A model generated the notes under the pieces. It worked only from the letters and a program-made list of their open reading frames with translations. It did no database searches and was not told the DNA's origin. A DNA stretch of 18,601 nt, taken from the NCBI GenBank assembly GCA_002471225.1, contig DKPO01000046.1, positions 1 to 18,601 on the forward strand, given 5' to 3'. Made by a program: the position numbers and the translations under genes. Below, piece by piece: positions 12,657 to 18,601 of the stretch; within the stretch, counting starts at the first letter, position 1; each line of letters begins with the position of its first letter. The DNA is from Porphyromonadaceae bacterium UBA7332. Lineage in GTDB: Bacteria > Bacteroidota > Bacteroidia > Bacteroidales > UBA7332.

Positions 12657-13703
12657 TTAGTCTTTGTTTTTATTAAATTCTTTGTCTAGTAACTGTTTGT
12701 AAACATCCGGATTGGAAAGCAGGTATTCAGGATCGTTCTTTCTGTACCAATCAAGATCTTTACCATAAATTGTTGTCTTTCTCTCTTTCTCAAGTAATGA
12801 TCTGTATAACTCTGGATTGTCTTCTAACTCTTCGGGAGCAAATCTCCGATACTCATTTAGTCCCCAATGCGATTTACACCCTTTTGTTCGAACAGGCTGA
12901 GAGAGACTTATTTTGCGGGGAAGTAACTCAATAAAGCTGTTAAGCGTACTCAATCCGACTTCCTGTGAAATTTCTAACAGCTTATCTGCTTCGGGTCGAA
13001 TTAGTCGCCCCTCTGATACCGCTATCGTTAAAGCTGCAGCTTTCTTTTGTATGTGTTGCTGCTCTAACTCTGTCATATGAGCTTCAAAGGCTTGAGGGTC
13101 GTGTTTTTGTATAGTTTTTAAAAGGTGAATTTCTGTTTTGTTGATAAGTCCTGCCTTTAAAGCCTTTTCCACTCCATCCTCGCTCTCTTTTCTTTCCTCT
13201 ACTATACTTCTAAGAGCCTCGAACAAAGCCGCATCGGATGTTTCAATCGGGAGATTTAAAATCTCTAAAATACTTTCTTTTATCCGCTTCTGATCAAGCT
13301 TGTCAGAGAGTTTAAAGTGAAGCTTTACAGCATTCTGATTACTCGGAATATCCGCCACTGAAATTTCATGTAAAACGCTTTGTACTGCCGTTTCCACACC
13401 ATTAATAGTTTGCATATCCAGTACTTCAATTCCCATTGAGACACTGTTAAGAAAGCCGTTATCTACTTTATCTTTTACGGTTCTTCCTACTGGATCGTTT
13501 TCATCAAAAACAGCATCAGCCAAAAGCCTTTCACCGTCTACTCTAAGGTTTTCCCAACGACCGATAACTCCTTTTTCCCGATCATGCCCATAAAGCATTA
13601 CAGGGTTCTTTGTGAATCGTGATAAGTTAATGCCAGATGTTATAACTTTAAAGCCATGAGAGTTTAAAGATGCATCATTTATGACGAATGTTTTGTTTGA
13701 CAT
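12657..13703 (-). CDS. Phage prohead protease with scaffold-like C-terminus
   Basis: The 348-residue product has an N-terminal HK97-type protease domain (about 4-130): NPVMLYGHD with likely catalytic His40, IGRWENLR, LLADAVFDENDPVGR, a Ser in NSVSMGIEV (Ser89 likely) and LHEISVADIPSN with an acidic residue (E113). The C-terminal 200 residues are helical and contain AAALTIAVSEGRLIRPEAD and LNSFIELLP, resembling the scaffold half of Mu protein I. Such proteins cleave the scaffold and capsid precursor during procapsid maturation. It is first in the minus-strand operon, followed by the capsid gene 12 bases on. A TAACTTTG box lies 27 bases before its ATG. Confidence 0.87.
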   Translation of the reverse strand: MSNKTFVINDASLNSHGFKVITSGINLSRFTKNPVMLYGHDREKGVIGRWENLRVDGERLLADAVFDENDPVGRTVKDKVDNGFLNSVSMGIEVLDMQTINGVETAVQSVLHEISVADIPSNQNAVKLHFKLSDKLDQKRIKESILEILNLPIETSDAALFEALRSIVEERKESEDGVEKALKAGLINKTEIHLLKTIQKHDPQAFEAHMTELEQQHIQKKAAALTIAVSEGRLIRPEADKLLEISQEVGLSTLNSFIELLPRKISLSQPVRTKGCKSHWGLNEYRRFAPEELEDNPELYRSLLEKERKTTIYGKDLDWYRKNDPEYLLSNPDVYKQLLDKEFNKNKD

Positions 13704-13729
13704 AATCTTTTATGTTTTAAATTCTTACA

Positions 13730-13761
13730 CAAAGTTATAGCGCAAGAAATCTACATTAAAA
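13730..13761 (-). promoter_or_regulatory. Candidate promoter of the capsid operon
   Basis: On the minus strand TAACTTTG (13737-13730) matches TAnnTTTG exactly. A T-rich stretch (around 13761-13757) lies about 20 bases upstream in the -33 position. Transcription would start near 13723, about 20 bases before the prohead protease ATG. Confidence 0.5.
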
Positions 13762-13896
13762 AGGAGTGGAAAATATTTACACTTTTCGAGTAGCTGCATT
13801 TTTTTAAACAAATATTTGCGTAATCAAAAAACTATGCTTTCCTTTGTAGCGACTGCTATACATATCTATTTGAATAAACTTCATTTTATTCAATAC

Positions 13897-13998
13897 GATA
13901 AAAAAGAAATACCCTTATGGTGGTGGTGTGGAAACTACCCACGATACTTACTTTTGTATGTATGGCAGTCACACCTAACAGGGTATTTCTGTTTTATC
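13897..13998. repeat. 19-bp inverted repeats enclosing a promoter-like box
   Basis: GATAAAAAAGAAATACCCT (13897-13915) and AGGGTATTTCTGTTTTATC (13980-13998) are complementary over 19 bases with one mismatch. They enclose 64 bp. Within, GGTGTG (13925-13930) and CACACC (13970-13975) form an additional inner pair. TACTTTTG (13949-13956) inside is a perfect -7 box reading toward the HTH gene. The layout suits a small invertible promoter, a MITE-like insertion, or an extended operator. No target-site duplication is evident at the ends. Confidence 0.6.
13949..13956 (+). promoter_or_regulatory. Promoter box for the HTH gene pair
   Basis: TACTTTTG matches TAnnTTTG. Transcription would start near 13963, leaving a 50-base leader to the ATG at 14014. 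No convincing TTG element is found at the -33 distance (the region is GGTGGTGTG), so the promoter may need an activator. Confidence 0.45.
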
Positions 13999-14013
13999 TT
14001 AATTCTTATAATT

Positions 14014-14433
14014 ATGACTGCCAATAAGAATTTTTACAAAAAGGACGCTTATAATCTAGCGTTGTCTCTCTATTTAGAAACTGGCTTATCTAAAAAAAAG
14101 ATAGCGGAAGAATGCGGAGTCCATTTAAACACTGTACAGGCATGGCTTAATGGTATCGTGAGGGATAAAAAACACATCAAAGATGTTGAATATCATAGTG
14201 CTTTTAATCTTTGGAAGACAAACCAATTTTTAAACAAAGAGATTGCAAAAGAATGCGGAGTTAGTGAAAACACATTGACTCGCTGGTCAAAAGAATGGAA
14301 ATCTAATCTTGAATACGTCATCTTCTCATCTGATGAAATAGACGAAATCCTTAATGAAGTATCGAAAATCAAAGATACTACTCTTCGTGAGCGGATCACT
14401 TGCAAACTAAGCAAGAAAGGAGGTTTATTATGA
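14014..14433 (+). CDS. Double helix-turn-helix protein, terminase-small-subunit-like or regulator
   Basis: A 139-residue protein starting at ATG 14014. The frame is open for 66 codons further upstream, but that part overlaps the inverted repeat and promoter box, so I prefer the internal start. It has two HTH units: SLYLETGLSKKKIAEECGV with HLNTVQAWLN (about 17-46) and LWKTNQFLNKEIAKECGVSE with NTLTRWSKEW (66-95). The CGV words of the two units align, which indicates an internal duplication. The C-terminal third is helical. Tandem HTHs of this kind occur in phage terminase small subunits and in resolvase-like regulators. Without a terminase large subunit in view, a regulator is as likely. It is translationally coupled to the next gene by ATGA. 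Confidence 0.7.
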   Translation: MTANKNFYKKDAYNLALSLYLETGLSKKKIAEECGVHLNTVQAWLNGIVRDKKHIKDVEYHSAFNLWKTNQFLNKEIAKECGVSENTLTRWSKEWKSNLEYVIFSSDEIDEILNEVSKIKDTTLRERITCKLSKKGGLL

Positions 14434-14663
14434 ATAAACAACCCAAATTAATCCCTGCAAATAAGCCTCTTGATGATTTAAATATTGATGGATTAGCTGA
14501 GATCTTCGAATTTTACAGCAAAGGTAATGTACACAAGATTATTTTGGATGCTTATTTTTCATTTTCAAAGCTTGCTATTGAATCAGGTGATGCAGGTATC
14601 TTTGCAGATGAATTATATGCAATAGAGTTGCTTTATAAAGCTTTTGAGAAAATGGAGAAGTAA
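14430..14663 (+). CDS. Small acidic helical protein (77 aa)
   Basis: A 77-residue acidic protein, mainly helical (LAEIFEFYSKGNVHKIILD, FADELYAIELLYKAFEKMEK), with no signal peptide or known motif. Its ATG overlaps the TGA of the HTH gene (ATGA at 14430-14433). A strong Shine-Dalgarno sequence, AAGGAGG (14417-14423), lies 6 bases before it, which is unusual in this window and supports the start. It is co-transcribed with the HTH gene and followed by a terminator. A role as partner of the HTH protein is inferred from coupling only. Confidence 0.7.
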   Translation: MNKQPKLIPANKPLDDLNIDGLAEIFEFYSKGNVHKIILDAYFSFSKLAIESGDAGIFADELYAIELLYKAFEKMEK

Positions 14664-14685
14664 AACAATATAATAGAAATACAAA

Positions 14686-14717
14686 GAGCGGGTAATTTAA
14701 TTACTCGCTCTTTTTTT
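14686..14717 (+). terminator. Rho-independent terminator of the HTH operon
   Basis: GAGCGGGTAAT (14686-14696) pairs with ATTACTCGCTC (14700-14710), 11 bp with one G-T pair and a TTA loop. Seven T residues follow (14711-14717). Confidence 0.88.
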
Positions 14718-15209
14718 GCTTCTATCGCTTATTAAAATTGTTGCAACGGATTGCAAAAACTATTACAAAGTAATTATAACAAGATTGCAACCCAGTTGCA
14801 ACGATAAAGATATGGACTAAAATAATTGCGAGATATAAATATGATGTATTTACACACAGTTTTATTATTGATTATTCTTTATTTCAATACATATATATAC
14901 ATATATAATGTATTGATTTTCGTTTTACTATGAATACCCAATGTACGCCCAATATGTCCGCCCAATGAGTTTTTTAACAATTGTAACTAATTACAACGTT
15001 GCCACACAACTAAAGAAGCAAGCCTCTATTTAGCCTCTAAACTCCCCCTAGAAAATAAAGTTATAAGTATCAACACAAACACCTAAAACGCTTTATTCGT
15101 GCTGTTTTTCGCCTATTTTGGTGATCAATCCACACCTTACTGTATAAAATCACTATTAACGTTGCAACATATCGCAACAACAAGGCTGTTTCTCAACACT
15201 AAATCGCTA
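14718..15209. other. Gene-free right flank of the phage-like block
   Basis: AT-rich, no credible gene. TGCAAC words recur at 14740-14805 (both orientations) and at 15159-15180, echoing the left-flank array. Three CCCAAT words follow one another at 14938-14969 (CCCAATGTACG, CCCAATATGTCCG, CCCAATGAG). AGCCTCTA occurs twice at about 15021-15040. The pattern mirrors the repeat-rich left flank. Confidence 0.5.
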
Positions 15210-15356
15210 CTAATCCAAATTTTGCACAATTCGTTTTATCACATCATTTTCATCTAAACTACTCTCAAACGCTTTATACATCGGTGTTGCAGCTACATTC
15301 ATTTCACTCTCTCTTTTGTACACTTTGTTTTCCTGCCTATAATTTAATATTCTCAT
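15210..15356 (-). CDS. Possible 48-codon ORF overlapping the sialidase end
   Basis: From ATG at 15356 to TAG at 15210-15212 the minus strand encodes 48 residues beginning MRILNYRQENKVYKRESEM and ending VIKRIVQNLD. It overlaps the last six codons and the stop of the sialidase gene in another frame. An internal ATG (15302, MNVAATP) would give 30 residues after an AGAGAGAG leader. The composition looks protein-like (MYKAFESSLDENDVIKRIV), so it may be a genuine small gene, a remnant of a longer gene, or chance. Confidence 0.3.
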   Translation of the reverse strand: MRILNYRQENKVYKRESEMNVAATPMYKAFESSLDENDVIKRIVQNLD

Positions 15357-16881
15357 TTGCCTCAAAAATAACACCTATCTTATTGCCCGGTAAACGTGTA
15401 GGAACCGAATACTGATATTCTGTAAAACGATTACCATAAATTCGCTTACGTATATCCCAGGTTTCACCTTCATCATAGCTGATGCCCATACTTCCATTGA
15501 TCCGGATTGGCGGAGTCGTTGCATACGTTCTTTTTGTTTTGCTATCAGTCAGATTCGATGCCGGATTCACGAAAAGAAGGATCGACTTTTCATTGCCTTT
15601 CAATCCGCTATAACGATAAATAGCTCCCTGACATAACGGATCGGGCATATCCAATCTTACTTCCGTATCCTCCCAATCGCCCTTATTTCCATCTATATCC
15701 ACACGAATGACACCTCTGCCACGCGTTACTTTTTCGAAATTCCAGGGATTCCATCCTTGCGGAGCTTTATCTTCGTCTCCGGGAAAACGGTGACAACGAG
15801 CATTTATCATAAACTCGTCATTGCCTAACTCTACAAGCTGACTTTCATTAGTCCCATATTGAGAGTGCCCCTCTATTATTCCCCAGGTTTTACCTGAATC
15901 ATCCGAATAAGCTAAATAATTAAACCAACCTCCTGATCCTGCTACCGCATTGAAAGGAACCAGAATACGCCCTTTATGTTTGCCTGTTTGTACCCGGATA
16001 GCCAGGCCGGGACCACTTGCCTGACTTGCGACATCCGGCAATTTAACCTGCTTGGTTATATCCTCCATTTTACTCCATGTCAAACCATTATCTTTGCTTC
16101 GGATTAACAAAATACGCGTCACATCATCGCCTTCGGCTCCTGTTTTACGGATACCTTCATTCATTTTAGGAGGATAAAGCTGGAAAAGCACGATCACTTC
16201 ATTGTTTTCCTCTACGTATACCACAGTCGGGTTGTTCAGGCTCGCCTGGTCCGCTGTAGCAGCAACAATCAGCTTACTCCATGTCTTGCCCTGATCGTCA
16301 CTGTATTTCATTATTATATCATTCTCCGCGCAATCAGAATCAAAACGTGTTCTTGATTCACAGAAAGCAAGGATTCTACCTGTAGGTAATGTTGCAACAG
16401 TAGGAATGCGATAGCTTACATATCCTTCTTCTCCACAAGTGAATATGGTTGAATATTGCGGCCGCATTCCCTCTGAATAAAGTTTATTTAATGCCGAAAG
16501 AGCCTGATCAACAATCTCAGTTGATCCATTAGCCTTTAAATTCTTTGCTCCATCCATGATAGGCGTATGATTACCAATAAATACGGGTAAAATAAAGCGT
16601 TCTTTCGCCAGATGGTATCCTTTTTCATAATCATCCAGAATAAACAAAACATCGGGGTATTGTCCAACTGAGTCGAAAACGCTAAAAGGAAGTTGCTGCT
16701 CCTGAATTCGTTTTTTCAGCAACGTCGCACAAGCATCAGCCTGCATCGCATTTAAACTGTAGAACGCAGCATGATGTATAAGTTTGTCATCTTGATTTAC
16801 ATCTTTCGGAGTCCATAATTGCTGCGCAGAAATACTTATGCACAATAGGATATGAAAGAACAAAAGGAGTGTTTTTTTCAT
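15337..16881 (-). CDS. Exported exo-alpha-sialidase, GH33, apparently short at the C-terminus
   Basis: A 514-residue enzyme that should release terminal sialic acid from host glycans. The start is set at MKKTLLLFFHILLC, giving a standard signal peptide (cut after SAQ, about residue 20); an in-frame ATG eight codons upstream is less suitable. Residues 25-140 form an N-terminal domain I do not recognise. The propeller starts with the Y-R-I-P motif (Arg158). Asp boxes are SDDQGKTWS (194-202), SKDNGLTWS (262-270), SDDSGKTWG (326-334) and SYDEGETWD (478-486 region). NESQLVEL, NARCH and YQYSVPT supply the usual catalytic Glu, Arg and Tyr. The protein stops after GVIFEANENIKL, where the family normally continues with a last strand (of the type F-x-x-F-S-L-x-W-L). 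Activity is therefore uncertain. Divergent from the beta-propeller lipoprotein. Confidence 0.93.
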   Translation of the reverse strand: MKKTLLLFFHILLCISISAQQLWTPKDVNQDDKLIHHAAFYSLNAMQADACATLLKKRIQEQQLPFSVFDSVGQYPDVLFILDDYEKGYHLAKERFILPVFIGNHTPIMDGAKNLKANGSTEIVDQALSALNKLYSEGMRPQYSTIFTCGEEGYVSYRIPTVATLPTGRILAFCESRTRFDSDCAENDIIMKYSDDQGKTWSKLIVAATADQASLNNPTVVYVEENNEVIVLFQLYPPKMNEGIRKTGAEGDDVTRILLIRSKDNGLTWSKMEDITKQVKLPDVASQASGPGLAIRVQTGKHKGRILVPFNAVAGSGGWFNYLAYSDDSGKTWGIIEGHSQYGTNESQLVELGNDEFMINARCHRFPGDEDKAPQGWNPWNFEKVTRGRGVIRVDIDGNKGDWEDTEVRLDMPDPLCQGAIYRYSGLKGNEKSILLFVNPASNLTDSKTKRTYATTPPIRINGSMGISYDEGETWDIRKRIYGNRFTEYQYSVPTRLPGNKIGVIFEANENIKL

Positions 16882-16945
16882 TGGTTTTGTATTTAATTGG
16901 TTCAAACTGTTCTTAACTATAAGGTTAAAGTTTTCATTTCGAATC

Positions 16946-16976
16946 CAAATATACGAATATTCTCATTGCTTCCAAG
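16946..16976 (-). promoter_or_regulatory. Promoter of the sialidase gene
   Basis: On the minus strand TTGG (16975-16972) and TATATTTG (16953-16946), 18-19 bases apart, match the Bacteroidales consensus. The leader is about 60 bases. Confidence 0.65.
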
Positions 16977-17075
16977 TAATGCCTTCACCTCATCGGATTT
17001 CTCTTTCTCTGAAAACAGACGGCATTCTAACATCTTCATCCTCTATGTTAAATTAGCGTAAAATAAATACGATAA

Positions 17076-17106
17076 TTTCGTAATCTCCTATTTTTTAATA
17101 CGTTTG
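17076..17106 (+). promoter_or_regulatory. Promoter of the beta-propeller lipoprotein
   Basis: TACGTTTG (17099-17106) is an exact -7 box, 26 bases before the ATG. TTTCG (17076-17080) lies 18 bases upstream as a weak -33 element. Confidence 0.55.
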
Positions 17107-17131
17107 TATTTTAACCTTATATAATACGATT

Positions 17132-18364
17132 ATGGGACAACAAGTAAAAGTAGTAGGTGTACTCACGTTAGCCTGTCTTGCCTTCTCTTGCCAGACAGGA
17201 TCTAAACGATCCGGCGGAACAGCGGATCTGTTAAAGGATGCACCGGTAGTAGGCGAATATGTACAAGTCGGTAATGACAAAGTCTTCACCTTAAATCCGG
17301 AGTTGCTGAAAGATACAATCTCCATTCCTCTCAGTAATTTCATCGATGATCTGGAAGTTATAAAATTAGACAACCGGGATGAAGCCTTAGTATCGCAAAC
17401 AGGAATCACTATCTCTGACAACTACATCGTGACCCACAGCAGTTATCCACCTCAACCTTACAAGTTATTTGATCGTAAAGGGAATTACATCAATACGATC
17501 GGATCTATCGGTCAGGGACCGGGTGAATACAAAAATGTTTACGATGTTCAGATTGACGAACCGGCTAACCGGGTTTATCTTTTACCATGGATGTCCCGTA
17601 ATCTTCTTGCTTATGACTTAAAAGGTGTTTTTATAGAAGCCATTCCATTAAACACATCAATCCCGAAAGGTAAATTCCGTGTAGATTCGAAAAACGGTAC
17701 AGTATCAGTAGTCTGTTTGCCATTCCAGAATATAAAAAATGTGGCATGGACACAGGATATGAAAGGTACCCTGATCGATTCGATCCCTTCAGGACATTTA
17801 GCTCTTCCATTTGACTTCAGCAATGAAGTAATGGTTTCGCGTAACGATCCGCAAACATTTGATGTACTAATCTCAAGTGTAACCCCTACCCGTGCGGATA
17901 CATTGTATCATTTCGACACAAAATCAAACCGTCTGCGTCCGGTCTTTACCTATGACTACAAGGACAAACAAAATATTCCATGGCATATGTACAGTGAATG
18001 GCCTGAATATTTCACCGGCAATACGTCAGGACCTCCCGTAGCCCAACATGTTGAAGGAGGAGGTACCATCTATACCCCGGGGGAAACGGCTTATTATATC
18101 GTAGATAAAGAGTCGGGCAAAGGATCGTGGTTCAAAATGTACAATGATTTTCTGGGTGATGAGCCTATCAGGTGGCCAAACAGTGCATTTGCAAATGGTT
18201 ATTACCTGATTAATAACGAACCCGGTAATCTGATCCCACGTCTGGAGAAAGCCCTGAAGAATCCGGATCTGACAGAAAAGCGCCGTAAGGAATTAACCGA
18301 TTTATTAAACTCAATTGACGAGAACGACAATAACTATTTATTAATCGGAAAGCTAAAAAGCTAA
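17132..18364 (+). CDS. 6-bladed beta-propeller lipoprotein
   Basis: A 410-residue protein with a lipoprotein signal (VVGVLTLACLAFS then Cys20), so probably exported and membrane-anchored. The mature part matches the Bacteroidetes 6-bladed beta-propeller family (BF2112/DUF4934-like): LSNFIDDLEVIKLDN near residue 70, KLFDRKGNYINTIGSIGQGPGEY (about 112-134, the blade signature), DEPANRVYLLPWMSRNLLAYD, and repeated strand-turn blocks up to about residue 370. The tail (375-410) is charged and helical. Such proteins usually lie near polysaccharide or glycan-use genes, and here the partner is a divergent sialidase, but the ligand is not known. It is complete. Confidence 0.9.
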   Translation: MGQQVKVVGVLTLACLAFSCQTGSKRSGGTADLLKDAPVVGEYVQVGNDKVFTLNPELLKDTISIPLSNFIDDLEVIKLDNRDEALVSQTGITISDNYIVTHSSYPPQPYKLFDRKGNYINTIGSIGQGPGEYKNVYDVQIDEPANRVYLLPWMSRNLLAYDLKGVFIEAIPLNTSIPKGKFRVDSKNGTVSVVCLPFQNIKNVAWTQDMKGTLIDSIPSGHLALPFDFSNEVMVSRNDPQTFDVLISSVTPTRADTLYHFDTKSNRLRPVFTYDYKDKQNIPWHMYSEWPEYFTGNTSGPPVAQHVEGGGTIYTPGETAYYIVDKESGKGSWFKMYNDFLGDEPIRWPNSAFANGYYLINNEPGNLIPRLEKALKNPDLTEKRRKELTDLLNSIDENDNNYLLIGKLKS

Positions 18365-18601
18365 AATAAAAACGGAGCTGTCTTCTAACAAGGTAAAATC
18401 AGGTTAGTAGAAGTTACTGTTTATAATGATCATTGTAGGGGAGGATCTGCGTATCCTTCCGTTTCCCGAAGCCATCGAATAACCAATTGATTACACAAGC
18501 TATATGATCCGCATAATGCATTTGTTTCATTGGTTAAATGCGATTGCCGTACGATTGAGGACCGCGGTTGAATACGTAGATTCAACCCTCGTATCTTTGT
18601 A
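18365..18601. other. Intergenic region after the beta-propeller gene
   Basis: No gene. CTTCTAAC (about 18382) and GTTAGTAGAAG (about 18403) form an imperfect hairpin downstream of the stop codon, and GGAGGAT/ATCCTTCC near 18440-18463 forms another. Neither has a T-run. The last 40 bases hold a promoter for a gene beyond the window. Confidence 0.45.
18566..18599 (+). promoter_or_regulatory. Promoter with internal palindrome at the right edge
   Basis: TTG (18568-18570) and TATCTTTG (18592-18599) are 21 bases apart, an excellent Bacteroidales promoter. Between them, GGTTGAAT (18566-18573) and ATTCAACC (18580-18587) form a perfect 8-bp inverted repeat with a 6-base centre, placed like an operator over the spacer. 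The controlled gene lies outside the window. Confidence 0.6.

Noticed and set aside
13816..14013. Upstream extension of the double-HTH frame by 66 codons.
   Set aside because: It overlaps the inverted repeat and the TACTTTTG promoter box and encodes no continuation of the HTH domain; the ATG at 14014 is better placed.

Overview
The window looks like part of a Bacteroidales chromosome, probably Bacteroides or Parabacteroides. The genus is inferred and not proven. The reasons are: repeated matches to the Bacteroidales promoter (TTTG or TTG, about 20 bp, then TAnnTTTG); AT-rich DNA; few Shine-Dalgarno sites; a secreted GH33 sialidase, a 6-bladed beta-propeller lipoprotein and a DUF1349 protein; and a decayed TraQ gene of the Bacteroidetes conjugative-transposon type.

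Layout. 1-2207 is ordinary chromosome: a DEAD-box RNA helicase and a small membrane protein on the minus strand, then tRNA-Ser(UGA) with a strong promoter and its own terminator. 2191-7185 is a tandem integration zone at the tRNA-Ser 3' end. The tRNA end plus terminator recurs at 5569 and, more diverged, at 7129. Two elements therefore lie head to tail, with similar left ends (after sites 1 and 2) and similar right ends (before sites 2 and 3). Element A (about 3.4 kb) holds a 58-codon ORF, a frameshifted XRE/HipB-like regulator, an intact coiled-coil membrane protein and a TraQ (DUF3872) pseudogene. Element B (about 1.5 kb) holds one gene, a two-lobed retropepsin-like lipoprotein. No integrase remains in either.

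7251-9453 has a two-gene operon resembling a toxin-antitoxin pair (uncertain), a PAS/LuxR regulator and a divergent secreted DUF1349 protein. The last two share a face-to-face promoter. 9454-15336 is a second accessory block. It starts with about 1.2 kb of gene-free, repeat-rich DNA (22-bp tandem repeats, several hairpins, 10-bp phased arrays) and a possible structured RNA. Then comes a compact phage-like operon on the minus strand (prohead protease, major capsid protein, tail-tip-like protein, 66-residue protein) and a divergent plus-strand pair (double-HTH protein and a 77-residue protein) ending in a clear terminator. A 19-bp inverted repeat encloses a promoter-like box between the two units. 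No portal, terminase large subunit or integrase is visible.

15337-18601 returns to glycan-related genes: the sialidase, which seems to lack its last beta-strand where it meets the phage-like block, the divergent beta-propeller lipoprotein, and at the right edge a promoter with an operator-like palindrome for a gene outside the window.

The strongest candidates for something new are the minimal capsid-encoding block with its repeat-rich flank and the tandem, integrase-less tRNA-Ser elements. Functions of unrecognised genes are left open.
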